A stretch of 64,000 nucleotides of DNA from Cercospora beticola (GCF_033473495.1 NC_088940.1:2728001-2792000); one strand, 5' to 3'. Positions 31,497-42,863 are shown, numbered from the stretch's first letter. Program-made: numbers and translations. The notes: a model not told the origin generated them from the letters alone.

Positions 31497-33441
31497 ATGA
31501 TTCTCAACCAAGATGGGAACCCCATGGCGTTGCCACCGTATGAATACGAGAAAATGCCAGACAAGCGATCGATCCGAGTTCTCACGCTGCACCCAGGCCT
31601 CAAATTCCTGCCTCTCAAAATCTCCCTCTCAGTGATCTCGCTCGACGACCTTCAGTACCCCTACGAGGCCATCTCATACGTCTGGGGCGATGCAACAATC
31701 AAATCCCCAATTGCCTGCGACGGCAAAAAGCTAGTGATCACCAAAAATCTCAAAGAAGCACTAGAACAATTCCGCGATGAAGACCACCCACGAGTTCTAT
31801 GGGCTGACGCACTCTGCATCAACCAAACCGATCTCGACGAACGAGCATCTCAAGTCATGTTAATGTGGGACGTCTACTCCCAAGCCTCACAATGTCTTGT
31901 CTGGTTAGGAAAACCAACAGCCGATATCAGAGATGCTCGAAATCTCTTAACAGATTTAATCCACGAAATTCGTAAAGGTTTCCGTTCCGAGGAACCTGAA
32001 GGAGAAAAATTAGGAAGCACTGCAAAACTCCCCAAAGACGGCGATTTCCGCCATCTGATTAAACATCAAGGCATCATCGGCGGTCTTCTACCACTATTGG
32101 AATCACCTGAATGGCAGCCATTAATCGACATATTCGATCTCCCATATTTCAGTAGAATCTGGGTGAGTTAAAATCTCCAGTAAAGAAAAGAATCAAACCG
32201 CCAGCAAAAACTAACACAGAAGCAAATCGAATCAGGTCATCCAAGAAATCAACGCATGTTCATCCGCCACAGTCTTCATCGGCCCTCATTCCTTCTCCTG
32301 GCCAGATCTCGTCCTCGCCGCACAGTGGATTGGGACAGAATATGATACGAATCGGAAACTTCACATCCAGCGATTAGCGCGGACGAAGGGTTGGTGGACT
32401 GCGGGGAATATGTCAAGCGTTTTTCGACGGTATACGAAAGAAGAAGATGTAGCGAAGATTTTGGAGGCGTTTCATATGTGTGAAGCGACGGATTCGAGGG
32501 ATATGATTTTTGCTTTGTTGGGGTTTGAGGTTGTGAGGAGGGGATTAGGGGAGGGGGTGGTGGTGGATTATAAGGTACCTGTTGAGGAGCTTTATGCACA
32601 ATTTGCGAGGATCGTGTTGGGAAAGAGTGCGGGGTTGGAGATTTTGTCTTATCATTGGCATGGGAGGACTGCTGAGAGGGTTAATTGGACGGGTACAAAT
32701 TTGGCTGCGTTTCCTTCGTGGGTGCCGAGATGGAATGAACCGCCTGATCAGGATGTTTTGCTTCTTGGGCCGCTGAAGGAGTTTAATGCTGGTGGAGGTG
32801 TGGCGAGAGAGCTCCTCATCGAAGGAAATACGCTCAGCGTATCAGGCCATGTATTCGACACCGTGCGAGACGGGAGTAAAATCAAATGGGTCGATGTATC
32901 GCGCAACGCGTCTCGATACGTAACCCTCATGGCCCCAATGTTCGCGTGGCCTTTCAACATTAGCGAAGGCGGATACACGGACCTTCCCAGTGCAGAAGCG
33001 ATCAATGATTTCATTTTCGCAATCACAGCCGGCTTAAACGAGAATCACAATCGTGCCATGGACGGATATCTAGAGAGAGGTTTCAATTCATGGTACAATA
33101 CCCTTTACGCCTTCGGATACAATCTCTTCTCCCTCAAAGGTCACATGCAATTCAAATCTGTGCCGACGCCCGAATGGGAAGAGTATCAGAGGTCAGCGTA
33201 TGCTGTCACGAAAGGACGTGCGATACTCAGGACGCAAAGTGGGAGGATTGGAATCGGGCCTTATGGTACACACGAAGGAGATTTGGTGTGCGCCCTGTAC
33301 GGCGGGGACGTCTTGTATGTGCTGAGGCCGATCGAAGACTATTTTGTTCTCATTGGCGAAGCATATTTCTATGGTGCCATGGACGGTGAGGTTGTGAGCG
33401 ATGATCAAAAGTGGCCACGTCGGGATTTCGAGATTCATTGA
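31497..33441 (+). CDS. HET-domain protein (heterokaryon incompatibility type)
   Basis: 623 residues over two exons: 31497-32162 and 32236-33441, with an intron at 32163-32235 (GTGAGT donor, AATCAG acceptor) joining RIW to VIQEINAC in frame. The HET domain motifs are in order: PYEAISYVWGD at about 56-65, RVLWADALCINQ at about 99-110, and DLPYFSRIWVIQEINAC across the splice. HET proteins trigger cell death when incompatible hyphae fuse, and some act like innate immune sensors. The C-terminal 400 residues include the usual RDMIFALLGF and the late KGRAILRTQSGRIGIGPYGT with GDLVCALYGGDVLYVLRP, common in this group. There is no NACHT, WD or ankyrin region, so it is a HET-only type. It starts at 31497; a second Met ten codons on is possible. 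Intact, no stop codons. Confidence 0.9.
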
Positions 33442-33944
33442 CCGTGTAGTTGAGCAGCGCAGATCCAGGTGAATATAATGCCAACGGAGCTTTCACCGAC
33501 AGACATGTCTTACGCCTTATGGCAAGCAGCTTGCGGGAAGTAATGATAGCAATAAAAATACTAGTCGTCGTCGTCATCATATAGTTCTCCGACTGAAATA
33601 TGCACACAGAAAGCGCCAGCTGGCCCATAGACTCCTCGCTCGTACGATTAAAAACAATCAAGGAGGCTGACGAGCATAAACATTATGCAGCAGCAGCCGA
33701 GGTTCCGTTTCGACCTCTTCCTCGCTCCGAAAGATCTTCGCCCTTCACATAAAAACATCATGTACAGTAGAATCTCGAAAAGTCGACTCCGCCACGGGCT
33801 TCGCTGCTCCCTCTTCTTGTTGCCGAGGCCATTTATCGTTGTAATAACACAATCGAAGAAAAGTTGAAAATTCAGACACAACTTTTGTTCGTGCCGCTCC
33901 CAACGACTCTTCAGAATTCAAAAAGTCAATCATTCATCAAACCA
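33442..33944. other. Convergent 3' region
   Basis: 500 bp between the stops of the HET gene and the giant disordered-protein gene. Short frames only. Confidence 0.5.
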
Positions 33945-36900
33945 TTAAATCCATCCTCCCTGTACAAGTTCCCGCCCGACGAGTTCGAGCTGACCATCTT
34001 GCTCACTGGTCCTCCTCCTCTCGAGCACCCATCTTGGACGCCCGCTTTCAGGGTCTGATTCGCGCACATAATTAATACTATCAGCTCCACTTCCACTCCG
34101 GGAGTGCGAGCTCTTGGGACTGGTAGGACTCATCATTCTCGGCGGAATCTTCTTCGCCGTTACAGGTTCTGACACATTATTATTCGTGTTTCTTTTGGGT
34201 GTGGCGTCCACATCGAGAGCGAAAGAGTTGCCGTTGCTGGAGGTGGCGGACTGTGGACTATCGTGAAAATTAAAGCCTGTGTCAATAGGTAGGGGTTTCA
34301 CGTTTGAAGTATTGCTTGATGTGCTGCTGCCGTTGCTGTAACCGTATTGCATGGGCGAACCGACGGGATGGCCATGTGCAATGGCGAGTCCAACATTCGT
34401 GTCAATACCTGGGCTCTGCACGTGGAAAGACTGTTGGCTTGAGCGATTGGAGCTGCTCCTCTCACTTCTTCCGCTGCCACCAAATGCTTGCGCTCTGAGT
34501 CTTCGCAAATCGTCGAATGAGGTGATGTCGTGTTCCATCAGCGGCGTGATGGGCATACGAGATAATGCCGGGGAGTGAGGTCCAAAGGGCCCCATGCCAG
34601 CCACAAAACTGTTTCGAGTGCTGAATTCTGATCGCTCTGTGATCGGAGTTAGGTTGGGCTCTCTTAAGCTCTTGTTCCGTTGCAGGCCATCATCTCCATC
34701 TGGACCGAAGTAGCCGCCGATAACAGGTTGCATTTCATTGGAGTTGGCGCGAGGCCGACCGTAAAATTGAAACTCCTGCCCATAGAAGCCTTCATCGTCG
34801 GACGCCAGTACTTCGGCATTGGCGGCTGCCACCAGGTCGTCGTCATCGTCGTAGTCGCCAAAGTCGCCAAAGTCGCTTATGCCAGGATCTGTGAATCCGA
34901 AATCGAAGCTACCGATCCGTGGAGGATGTGCTTTTCCGTTGGACAACGAGTCGCGCTGAGCTTCGACGCCGTTTGAACTGCCGTTGGCGTTGGGGTGTGG
35001 CAGGTGGCTATCGCTAAAGTCTTCGCTTTGGGAGTACATGCTCACGTCGTCACGTACATTGTGGGTATCAATGGCGAGTCGAGGCATCGCGGTCTCGCGT
35101 GGGTCGAAAGAGCTCCCAACCGTCGAAGCAATGCTTGGTTGGCGAACGAACCTCCCTTCAGCAGCAGCGCGATTTGCTGCGGCTGCCAGGGCTGCGTGAT
35201 ATTTCTGCAGACTGTCTTGCAAGTGCATTACAGCCTCTGGGTCGCTCTCCGATATTGGCGCGGGAGGAGCGCGATCGCTAAGGCCCAGCCCTCTTGCATC
35301 CTCAGAAGGGTTTCTCTGTGGTATATACTTGGGGTCAACGGGCGCTGGAATAGGCAAATCTTCTGCCATCAGCTGCGAGGTCCGTGCCAGTGCCTTCTGT
35401 GTTTCGGACATTGCGAAAGCAGGATACGGACCGTCGCTGCCATTGCTATGGTATGAAAGATTGCTGGGCTGTTTCCTGTGGGCATAGCCTTGTGGAGCAT
35501 TCACAGCAGCATTCGGCCGGTACAGGAAACTGTCGTCATCGAATGCGTCCTCATTGAATCCCCCCTCTGTAGGTATCGGCTCGCCAAAGTCCACACCAAT
35601 ATTGCCATCATCGAAGTACATATCGTCTTGATTATCATCATAAGCTGTTTCGTGCTTGCGTCCATCTGCGTTTGGCGAAGACTTCACTGGAAAGTGATTG
35701 GTTCCGTTTTTGCTGGCAGATGGCAATGTGGGCATGCTATTCCCAGCTGATGTGGTGGATGCGCTATGAAGCCGCCGACCATTTATAGAGGCTGAACTAT
35801 CGATGCGATCGTGTAGGTTCTGGCGGAACTTCTCCCGTGCTGACTCCGTCGGACTTTTCGGGCTGGTGTGCGCTGATGGAAGCGTTGGTGCCACTTGCTT
35901 GGAACCCGTCTGCGAAGCAACATTGCGCTCGGATTCAGTAGCGCGTGGCTGTTGCGGACCCGTCTCTTCTGCAACGTTGGCTGATGGCTTACCTGCGGTC
36001 GACGCTGCTGCCTCATTGAAGCTTCCCATTTGACCATAGTCTTGATGGTCGGCTGCAAGCTCGTCTTCGGAATCGCTAGCGTCGACGATTGTGGTGTTCA
36101 GAGGCATGCCGGACAATTGATGGCCAAAATCGAAGTCCGTGGAAGTGCTTAAACCAAGTCCAGTGGGTACTGGGAGTATAGTGCTGCTCTTACGATTCGC
36201 TTGCGCGTCATGCCCTTCCTTGCTTGTTGGTGGAACCATCGAAGCGAATCCGATGTGGTCAACATGGCCATCGCGAGGCGTGGTCGGACTTGTCCCGTCG
36301 TCGGGCCCACCTCGCGCAAAGTCTTCCGAGCTTCGGTCACTTCGCTGTGACTGCTTGCTGAGAGCGCTCCTGGATGGCGATGCAAAGCTGACTGTGCTAG
36401 TCGACTCGTTGCGATTTGTGTGTGACGAGGTCGTGTTCCTGTTGTTGTCAAAATTTCCCGCACTTGTACTCCAAGCCCCATCGGCTGCCGAACTGAGTGG
36501 CGTCGCGTTCGGCGTTCCGTCGATTTGTGATTTTCTCTGGGAACGCAGATCCGAGGATGCATTGCTGGAGGTTGCGGTATGTGAGCTTCCATTGGGCCGA
36601 CCAGCAAGATCCGATGCAGAGTAGTTGGGCTGATCTTGCAAGTAGAGATTTGACCTGGGGTGTACAGTGTCGATCCGTTCTGCAGCATCACCAGCGGAGC
36701 TGGCACCTCTACTGTACTGAGTTTCGTCGCTCATTGGATCTGCTCGCTCCGATGGTGGTGTCGCGCCAATTGTACTAAAACTGAAGCCGCTCACAGCGCG
36801 ATTTCGCTCACTGTTCCCACTGTCCCGATGAGGTAACGTCGGCTTCGGCAACAAGGTGGTCGATTGCTGCTTTGGAGCTTGACCTGGGACGTTGAGAGTC

Positions 36901-39900
36901 GAGTACGGTCGGGAAAATCGCTGACTGTCTCGATCAATGGCGCTCAAGTAGTCTTGCGCATATCCTCCGTATTGACCAGATGATGTGTTGAGCGTCGTTC
37001 GCGATCCATTACCCTGTGGATAGTACGAGTCTCGCATGTACGAGTCAATCGTGCTGTCACGCCAATACCCGTCAACTGCCATCGAAGTATGTCGAGAATC
37101 TACCATTGCATCGTGCGCCCGAAACGCAGGATGGTCTGCGTATGGAATGTCCCGTTCGTCAGTGACTTGGGGCATCTCGTCATCATCATATATCGATCCA
37201 TCGTCACTGTCCGGCTGTCGTAACACCTGGCGAGCTTGCTGAAGGTACAACGAGCTTTGCGAGGTGCCTGCATTCGAGATACTCCCATCGCCGGGCTTCG
37301 ATGGAGGTTGTAGCGCCGTGTATGGGACGTCGTCTGAAGAAGCTTGCATTTCTAGCTCGTCCATATCGTCCATTGCGTCTTCGTCGAAAAAGTCTTCATC
37401 ATCTTCGTCCGGACTGTTTCCCCGAACCACCGTATGGGTGATCTCCCGGGAAGCAATTTTGCGGTGCTTCTCCTCTAGCGCTTGCTCTTCAGCTGCGCTC
37501 TCGCCAAATTGGAACGAGAACCTCGATGCATTACTTGCGTGCTTTCTAGGCAACGTCGAGCTCTTGCGAGAGTGGCCGACAGCAGATTTTCGTTTCTCGA
37601 CAAGCTTCAGAGGCGTGCCTTGTGGAGAGGTCGCGGTATCGTCCGGAGATGTGCGCGGCGACTTGGCGGTTGAATCCGCAACGCCGTCTTCTGTTGCAAT
37701 ACCAGTCGACGTGGGATCTGAACTCTCAGCTGGTACTACGCTTGCCGTTTCTTTGATCGAAAGTCCATGTGCAAGGGACTTGGGTTCTTGCGCGGGTGCT
37801 TGCCGAGGGGCTGGCTCGATGGGAGAATTGTCAACGCTGGCCTCGGTGATGGTATCAAATTGTGGAGCCGCAAATCCACTAGAATATGGCCCTGATGTCT
37901 TGTCGGTGCTGGGCGAATGCTGGGGTTCCATGCCAGAGCTTCTGTTGTCATTTGCGTGCGAGCCCTGGGCAAGCGACGTGTTCAGATGTGAGACAGGCCT
38001 CGATCCGAGTGGACTAGTTGGGTCGTCGGAAATGGGACTGATGGGGTCGTGCCCACTGCTATGGGCTGTTACCGGACTGATCTCGCCAACGTCTGTCGAT
38101 GACGAAGTGCGGCCCAGCTGACCTGTTGGATCGCTCGAGCGATTCGAATCGTCGTCTCGAAAATGGCTAGCTTGCATCGGGTCTAGCATCTGGCTCCGTC
38201 GAGCGAAAGGAGGCAGCACAGCACTTTCTTGAGACTGCGCCGTAGCATGGGAATGCTTCGAGGCTCGTTGCAAAAACTCCTTGTTTTCAAGATTTTCAGC
38301 CTGTATTGAGCTGATCCGCTTCGACGTTTCGGGATTCTCGTCCAGATTTTCTCTAAACACCGGGGTATGAGTACTTCGTCGTTGTGCGTCTCTGGTGCCT
38401 CTGTTCACCAGCGATGCATGGCGCGGAGGAAAGCTCGGAGACATAGGCTGCTCGGGGTACGGGCTCGACTGCATGTTTGATAACTGGGGCCCGTTCGCCT
38501 CGTCAAAGGTATTCCGTTTCTCTCGTGGTGCGCTGAAGTCGTGAACCACTTTGCCTCGAATTCGTGGGTCAAAGTCTGGGGGCGGAATGTTGACACCAGA
38601 AGCCAAGACATGCTTCTGTCTCGCTACGGCCTGGGCCTGAGCTTCGCGAGTCGCTCTTTCCGCTTCTACAGCGTCGGGGTCCTGCGAGCTTCGCCTGCGC
38701 TGCAGCAAGAAGATTGGATTCAGCAAACGGCCTTTCTTTTTAGGTACCTCGGACTTTCTCGACTCTGACTTCTTCGACTCTGACTTGGAGGACTTGGAAG
38801 TTGGTTTGATAGATGACGTGTGATGGGTGGGTACGGTCACCCCTGCGACACTGGAGATGAGGCCGGCAGTCTTGGGACGCGTCTTCACGTGCTGGGGCAA
38901 GGGAAATGAGTCTGCCGTGGCCGCGTACGGAGTTCCTATCGTCGTTGACGGGCCACCAGTTATGACAGTTTTGCTGGACGCACGGGTACTCGGGCGAGCT
39001 GTAGAGCCACTATAATTCGATTGTTGGCTCAAGTTCTGCGTACTGACCTGAGGGCTGATCATCCTATTGCTATAGATGGGCGTGGGACCTCTGATCGTCG
39101 ATACCTTGGTCTTCGCGGTGGGGCTCAGATTAGGTGAGCTGTGATTGCTTTGCAGTGTAAAGGGCGGGGCGGGTTGGCTGTAGGGCTTATCGCGGCTGTC
39201 AATGAACGAGCGGTTCATTGATGGCATGGTGGCAGGTGGCGTCTGAGGCGCAGACGGTAGCTCAGCGCGCTGAGGGAACAGCGAGGCCTCCATCTTCAGG
39301 CCGAAGCCATTGCCATGTGCCGTCTTCGGCCTTTCATCCTGCGTGTCCGAGAGCGGGGTGCGAGACAGAGGCATTGGCTCCTGCTCATAGTCCATTGAAA
39401 TGGTTGGCTCGAAGTTGGAGCTCAAGCGAGCGCTCAGCACGCTCTTGGTCCTCGTGAGCGTCGTTGTTGCACCCGTTCCGCTCCCTCCTGCAGCGCCTGG
39501 ACTGGACGCCGTACCTCCAGGCCTGCCCAGACTATCGCCAGCGTTCCAGCCCGCTTCACGCGCCTCTCCTGCCATGATACGACGCGCACTATTACTATTA
39601 CTTCTCACGGCTGTAGCTGGAATATGAGGCATCAGCTGCAGTCCGCCGTGCGGTTTTCGCGCTGAAGGCGGGCGAGCATTGCGGCCATCGCTGAGCGGCG
39701 GGGACTTGGGCGCGCTCTCGGGGCTGACGGGCGAGAAGGACGAGGCCAGATCGGAGGCGTGCGAGCTGTTTGGGAGCTCGAAATCGAAGGTCATCTGCAA
39801 TGGCGAAATGGGCGCTTCGCTGGTCGTCGGTCTCGGCGGGAGAGGTGAAGTGGGAGCAGCATTGGTGGAAGTCGAGGGAGACCGCGGATGCGGTTCGCGG

Positions 39901-39917
39901 GCTCTGGCTCCAAACAT
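33945..39917 (-). CDS. Giant disordered protein, 1,990 residues
   Basis: One uninterrupted 5.97 kb frame, no intron seen. Almost the whole protein is Ser/Thr/Pro/Asp-rich and predicted disordered by eye, with many SP and TP sites. A few islands look conserved: KKKGRLLNPIFLLQRRRSSQ and then PPPDFDPRIRGKVVHDFSAP (about residues 395-465), an acidic block with DEDDEDFFDEDAMDDMDELE (about 855), GFYGQEFQFYGRPRANS near 1725, and a C-terminal region ending RRRTSEQDGQLELVGRELVQ. I recall the RGKVVHDFSAPR island from other Pezizomycotina hypothetical proteins but know no function. The SP/TP density suggests a phosphorylated scaffold or cell-polarity factor; that is inference. Large open frames on the opposite strand (for example 37264-38121) are shadows. 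Confidence 0.82.
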   Translation of the reverse strand: MFGARAREPHPRSPSTSTNAAPTSPLPPRPTTSEAPISPLQMTFDFELPNSSHASDLASSFSPVSPESAPKSPPLSDGRNARPPSARKPHGGLQLMPHIPATAVRSNSNSARRIMAGEAREAGWNAGDSLGRPGGTASSPGAAGGSGTGATTTLTRTKSVLSARLSSNFEPTISMDYEQEPMPLSRTPLSDTQDERPKTAHGNGFGLKMEASLFPQRAELPSAPQTPPATMPSMNRSFIDSRDKPYSQPAPPFTLQSNHSSPNLSPTAKTKVSTIRGPTPIYSNRMISPQVSTQNLSQQSNYSGSTARPSTRASSKTVITGGPSTTIGTPYAATADSFPLPQHVKTRPKTAGLISSVAGVTVPTHHTSSIKPTSKSSKSESKKSESRKSEVPKKKGRLLNPIFLLQRRRSSQDPDAVEAERATREAQAQAVARQKHVLASGVNIPPPDFDPRIRGKVVHDFSAPREKRNTFDEANGPQLSNMQSSPYPEQPMSPSFPPRHASLVNRGTRDAQRRSTHTPVFRENLDENPETSKRISSIQAENLENKEFLQRASKHSHATAQSQESAVLPPFARRSQMLDPMQASHFRDDDSNRSSDPTGQLGRTSSSTDVGEISPVTAHSSGHDPISPISDDPTSPLGSRPVSHLNTSLAQGSHANDNRSSGMEPQHSPSTDKTSGPYSSGFAAPQFDTITEASVDNSPIEPAPRQAPAQEPKSLAHGLSIKETASVVPAESSDPTSTGIATEDGVADSTAKSPRTSPDDTATSPQGTPLKLVEKRKSAVGHSRKSSTLPRKHASNASRFSFQFGESAAEEQALEEKHRKIASREITHTVVRGNSPDEDDEDFFDEDAMDDMDELEMQASSDDVPYTALQPPSKPGDGSISNAGTSQSSLYLQQARQVLRQPDSDDGSIYDDDEMPQVTDERDIPYADHPAFRAHDAMVDSRHTSMAVDGYWRDSTIDSYMRDSYYPQGNGSRTTLNTSSGQYGGYAQDYLSAIDRDSQRFSRPYSTLNVPGQAPKQQSTTLLPKPTLPHRDSGNSERNRAVSGFSFSTIGATPPSERADPMSDETQYSRGASSAGDAAERIDTVHPRSNLYLQDQPNYSASDLAGRPNGSSHTATSSNASSDLRSQRKSQIDGTPNATPLSSAADGAWSTSAGNFDNNRNTTSSHTNRNESTSTVSFASPSRSALSKQSQRSDRSSEDFARGGPDDGTSPTTPRDGHVDHIGFASMVPPTSKEGHDAQANRKSSTILPVPTGLGLSTSTDFDFGHQLSGMPLNTTIVDASDSEDELAADHQDYGQMGSFNEAAASTAGKPSANVAEETGPQQPRATESERNVASQTGSKQVAPTLPSAHTSPKSPTESAREKFRQNLHDRIDSSASINGRRLHSASTTSAGNSMPTLPSASKNGTNHFPVKSSPNADGRKHETAYDDNQDDMYFDDGNIGVDFGEPIPTEGGFNEDAFDDDSFLYRPNAAVNAPQGYAHRKQPSNLSYHSNGSDGPYPAFAMSETQKALARTSQLMAEDLPIPAPVDPKYIPQRNPSEDARGLGLSDRAPPAPISESDPEAVMHLQDSLQKYHAALAAAANRAAAEGRFVRQPSIASTVGSSFDPRETAMPRLAIDTHNVRDDVSMYSQSEDFSDSHLPHPNANGSSNGVEAQRDSLSNGKAHPPRIGSFDFGFTDPGISDFGDFGDYDDDDDLVAAANAEVLASDDEGFYGQEFQFYGRPRANSNEMQPVIGGYFGPDGDDGLQRNKSLREPNLTPITERSEFSTRNSFVAGMGPFGPHSPALSRMPITPLMEHDITSFDDLRRLRAQAFGGSGRSERSSSNRSSQQSFHVQSPGIDTNVGLAIAHGHPVGSPMQYGYSNGSSTSSNTSNVKPLPIDTGFNFHDSPQSATSSNGNSFALDVDATPKRNTNNNVSEPVTAKKIPPRMMSPTSPKSSHSRSGSGADSINYVRESDPESGRPRWVLERRRTSEQDGQLELVGRELVQGGWI

Positions 39918-41135
39918 CCTCTATGCCACTGTCCTCCCGCGCAGCCGCGCTCCGACTTGTGCTACTCGGCCGCAGCAAGGCGTGGCGCAGGGTATGGGCG
40001 TCGTATGTAGATTATGTCTGCAGGCTGGATCGGGAGCATGCAGAGGCAGGGTATGGACGAAGGCCAGGACCAGGTTGCGAGGCGAGACCTCTTCAGTGTG
40101 ACGGCGCGGTCAAGCAGATTGGCGGTGCGGCAGCATCGTGATATCTCGTGGCTCGAGGAATCACGTCTCGCGTGGAGATATGGCGTGAGGTGGAAGACAA
40201 TGCCGTTTCGTTCGTTCGCTCGCTCGCTCGTTCGTTCTCGATCGGTGCTCTCCGGCCAGCAAACAGGCGCGAGAATGGTGGTAATGCAGGCGGCGGTGGT
40301 GTTGGATATTAGTGCATGCGATCAGGACGGGAAGATCACCAGTGACCAGTCGCGAGGTCGTGACAGGGCTGTAGAAGAATGGGCGATCATTTCACATCGC
40401 AGTGCTATTCTTGAAGCAGCATAATGCGGGCGCGCACGGCGCCAGTGGCTGCGCAGGACCACGTTTTGGGGCAAGCGGGCTCCATTTGACAGCGACCCCC
40501 TACCGATGCTCATAGACTAGTTAGTTACTGTCGCGAGTCGTGCATAATAATACAACACTCGCTCTGCATCCTCGACCTGTTCCTCGACATGGCCATGAGC
40601 CGCGTCGACCATCGCGTGCGCATCGCATGGCCACAGCATCTCCCAGGCCGGGCACAATATCACGATTCAGGAGAGGTCTCGACCGTTGCGCAATGGTCGA
40701 CTATCGAATTGGTTTGATTGTGCAGCGGCGGAACGAGCCTCCTGAGGCGTTGTGCCCGTCGCCCAAATCAGTAGGTGGGATGTTGATACGCGAGACTGCT
40801 GCTGCTCGGCTAGAATATCGCGACCCTCACACGACTGACGACACCGACCTGCCCATGTCACCCTCTCTCACGCGTGTTCACATCTCACCAGCCTGTTGAT
40901 GCGCGTGGCCAAGCAGTTCGCCAGCCATTGGGCCGAACGTCGGACTGCACAATACGGCCCGAAAGCGCCATTACCACCACCGTCGAGCAACTAGCAAGGA
41001 GGGGGAAAAACGACTCACGACCGACTACTGCCAGACGAATATCGTGCTCACGCATCTGCTCCACTTTGCGCTGCACATATAAATCACGGCGTTCGTCTTC
41101 GGAGACATATGCAGTGAGGAACTTCTAAAAACACC
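39918..41135. other. Divergent promoter region with TCGT/TCGC repeat
   Basis: 1.2 kb between diverging genes. A degenerate tetranucleotide tract of TCGT and TCGC units lies near 40206-40238. No supported gene. I looked for GATA-type sites expected in iron-regulated siderophore promoters and saw no clear cluster. Confidence 0.45.
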
Positions 41136-42863
41136 ATGGCACCCCACCAGGTCCATCTCCCCAACGGCCAGACGCTGAATGTGACTCCGGTCTTTGGTGG
41201 GTTGTACTTCAAGTCGAATGACTTGAGTCACCACCACAACGTGTTCCCTCCCGGCTGGACCATTATCCTGAACTGCGAGGATGACAAGGACGACGGCGAA
41301 GCAGCGCGCAACCCAGATGGAACGACCGACTCAGATGCGCAGCCACAGAAGAAGCAGGGAACATATCGTTACAAGCAGCCCAGCTTGAAAAATGATCATC
41401 TATACATATCCTCAATCTCGAATCCCGCCTCGACCGAGTTCAAGCCCCCGACGAGCCCAACGCGACAAATTGCCATGATGCTGTGGGCGACCTTGTATTG
41501 GTATTTCCACCAGAAAGAGCCTGAGCCGCAATTGACCACCTCTGCGTCAGAGAAGACTCCCAACGCTGGCAAGCCAAAGGGTGAATGGAGGATATACATC
41601 AATAAAGAAGGCATCTTCAAGAGCAGACATCTCCTTCCCAAACTCGAGAGAATGGGCCTCATTGCTTCTGAAGACTCTTCAGTCGGCCTTGACCCAGCAG
41701 ATGGTCTAAGCAACCCGACTGAGGGCTGGACCAACATGTTCGTGTCGCGAAGGAGCTTCTGGCAAATGGACCCGAGGATATATCTCTTCACCCTCACTCC
41801 AATGCAGACCAATTCTCCGTACCCGTCTCTCAGCCCTGCTGGAAGTAGGCCATCTAGTCCAAACAGAGGCAACAGGACTCACGACGCAGAAGGTGGCACT
41901 CATTTACGCGACATGGCAGCATCGCAGTCGACGTTAATCAATCGCGCAGGCACGCCACCGGGACCGTTCCACTCTTCATCGCACTTGCCAACATACTACC
42001 CGCCTGCTCCACTGCAGTACGGCTTCACGAACAACTGCAGGCATCCCATCCGTCCCAAGCCACCTCGACAAGGCGAGACATTCTACATTCGATATATTCC
42101 CAGTCTGGGTCAGTACCTTACTTTCCGTGTTGCCTCACTAAGCAAACGCCCAATCACCTACTCTGGACCCTTCTCCCAAGCAGGACCCGAAGGTTCACTT
42201 ACATCAGGGCGAGACATTCTGCGGCATCACAGCGCCCACTCCGACCCTGTAATCCCTACCATCAACACCACAGGCGCGAACCCCACGGAACCTCGCGAGA
42301 CCACGAGCATGACCGATGTCGAGCTCCTAAACAAGTGGATGAACGACCCGCGTGTGGCGCACAGCTGGGGCGAAGAGGGCCCTATATCACACCAGGAAGA
42401 ATTTCTAAAAGCCGGACTTACATCGAAACACTCCATACCCGTGATTGGATGCTTCGATGGGAAACCATTTGGATACTTTGAAATATACTGGGTGAAAGAA
42501 GATAAACTTGCCAGCTACCTCGGCGGAGCCGCTGACGATTTCGATCGGGGTCTACACGTTCTGGTTGGCGAACAAGAATTCCGTGGCCAGCATCGCTTCA
42601 AGGTTTGGATCACCGCACTGGTCCACCACTGCTGGTTGGCCGACTCGAGGACCAACACTGTCATGTTGGAGCCAAGAGTCGACAATGAGAAGTATGTCAA
42701 CTCTTCCGACATGAATACCATGATATTTGCTAATGCTTTGGGCAGAATTCGAAAATACCTCGAAGATGTAGGATTCTATAAAGAGCGGGAAATCTCTTTC
42801 CCACACAAACAGAGCAATCTGATGAAGATCCGACGAGAAGCTTGGCAGGCACCAGCGATATAA
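41136..42863 (+). CDS. Siderophore N-acyltransferase, SidF/SidL type
   Basis: 575 residues, one exon. The C-terminal 250 residues match the IucB-like GNAT domain used in hydroxamate siderophore synthesis: ETFYIRYIPSLGQYLTFRVA, then LLNKWMNDPRVAHSWGE, IPVIGCFDGKPFGYFEIYWV, DFDRGLHVLVGEQEFRGQH and a terminal block DNEKYVNSSDMNTMIFANAL. Such enzymes acylate N5-hydroxyornithine: SidL with acetyl-CoA for intracellular ferricrocin, SidF with anhydromevalonyl-CoA for extracellular fusarinines. The N-terminal half is the family's own domain, widened by a low-complexity linker (about 225-295). SidF usually ends in a peroxisomal SKL-type signal; this protein ends QAPAI, which favours a cytosolic SidL-like role, but the substrate is not settled. 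No other siderophore gene lies nearby. The start has a good context (caccATGGCA). Confidence 0.8.
   Translation: MAPHQVHLPNGQTLNVTPVFGGLYFKSNDLSHHHNVFPPGWTIILNCEDDKDDGEAARNPDGTTDSDAQPQKKQGTYRYKQPSLKNDHLYISSISNPASTEFKPPTSPTRQIAMMLWATLYWYFHQKEPEPQLTTSASEKTPNAGKPKGEWRIYINKEGIFKSRHLLPKLERMGLIASEDSSVGLDPADGLSNPTEGWTNMFVSRRSFWQMDPRIYLFTLTPMQTNSPYPSLSPAGSRPSSPNRGNRTHDAEGGTHLRDMAASQSTLINRAGTPPGPFHSSSHLPTYYPPAPLQYGFTNNCRHPIRPKPPRQGETFYIRYIPSLGQYLTFRVASLSKRPITYSGPFSQAGPEGSLTSGRDILRHHSAHSDPVIPTINTTGANPTEPRETTSMTDVELLNKWMNDPRVAHSWGEEGPISHQEEFLKAGLTSKHSIPVIGCFDGKPFGYFEIYWVKEDKLASYLGGAADDFDRGLHVLVGEQEFRGQHRFKVWITALVHHCWLADSRTNTVMLEPRVDNEKYVNSSDMNTMIFANALGRIRKYLEDVGFYKEREISFPHKQSNLMKIRREAWQAPAI

Noticed and set aside
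37264..38121. 285-codon plus-strand frame opposite the giant disordered gene
   Set aside because: Antisense of a Ser/Asp-rich gene produces such Ser/Cys/Leu-rich frames; no domain and no splice or start context.
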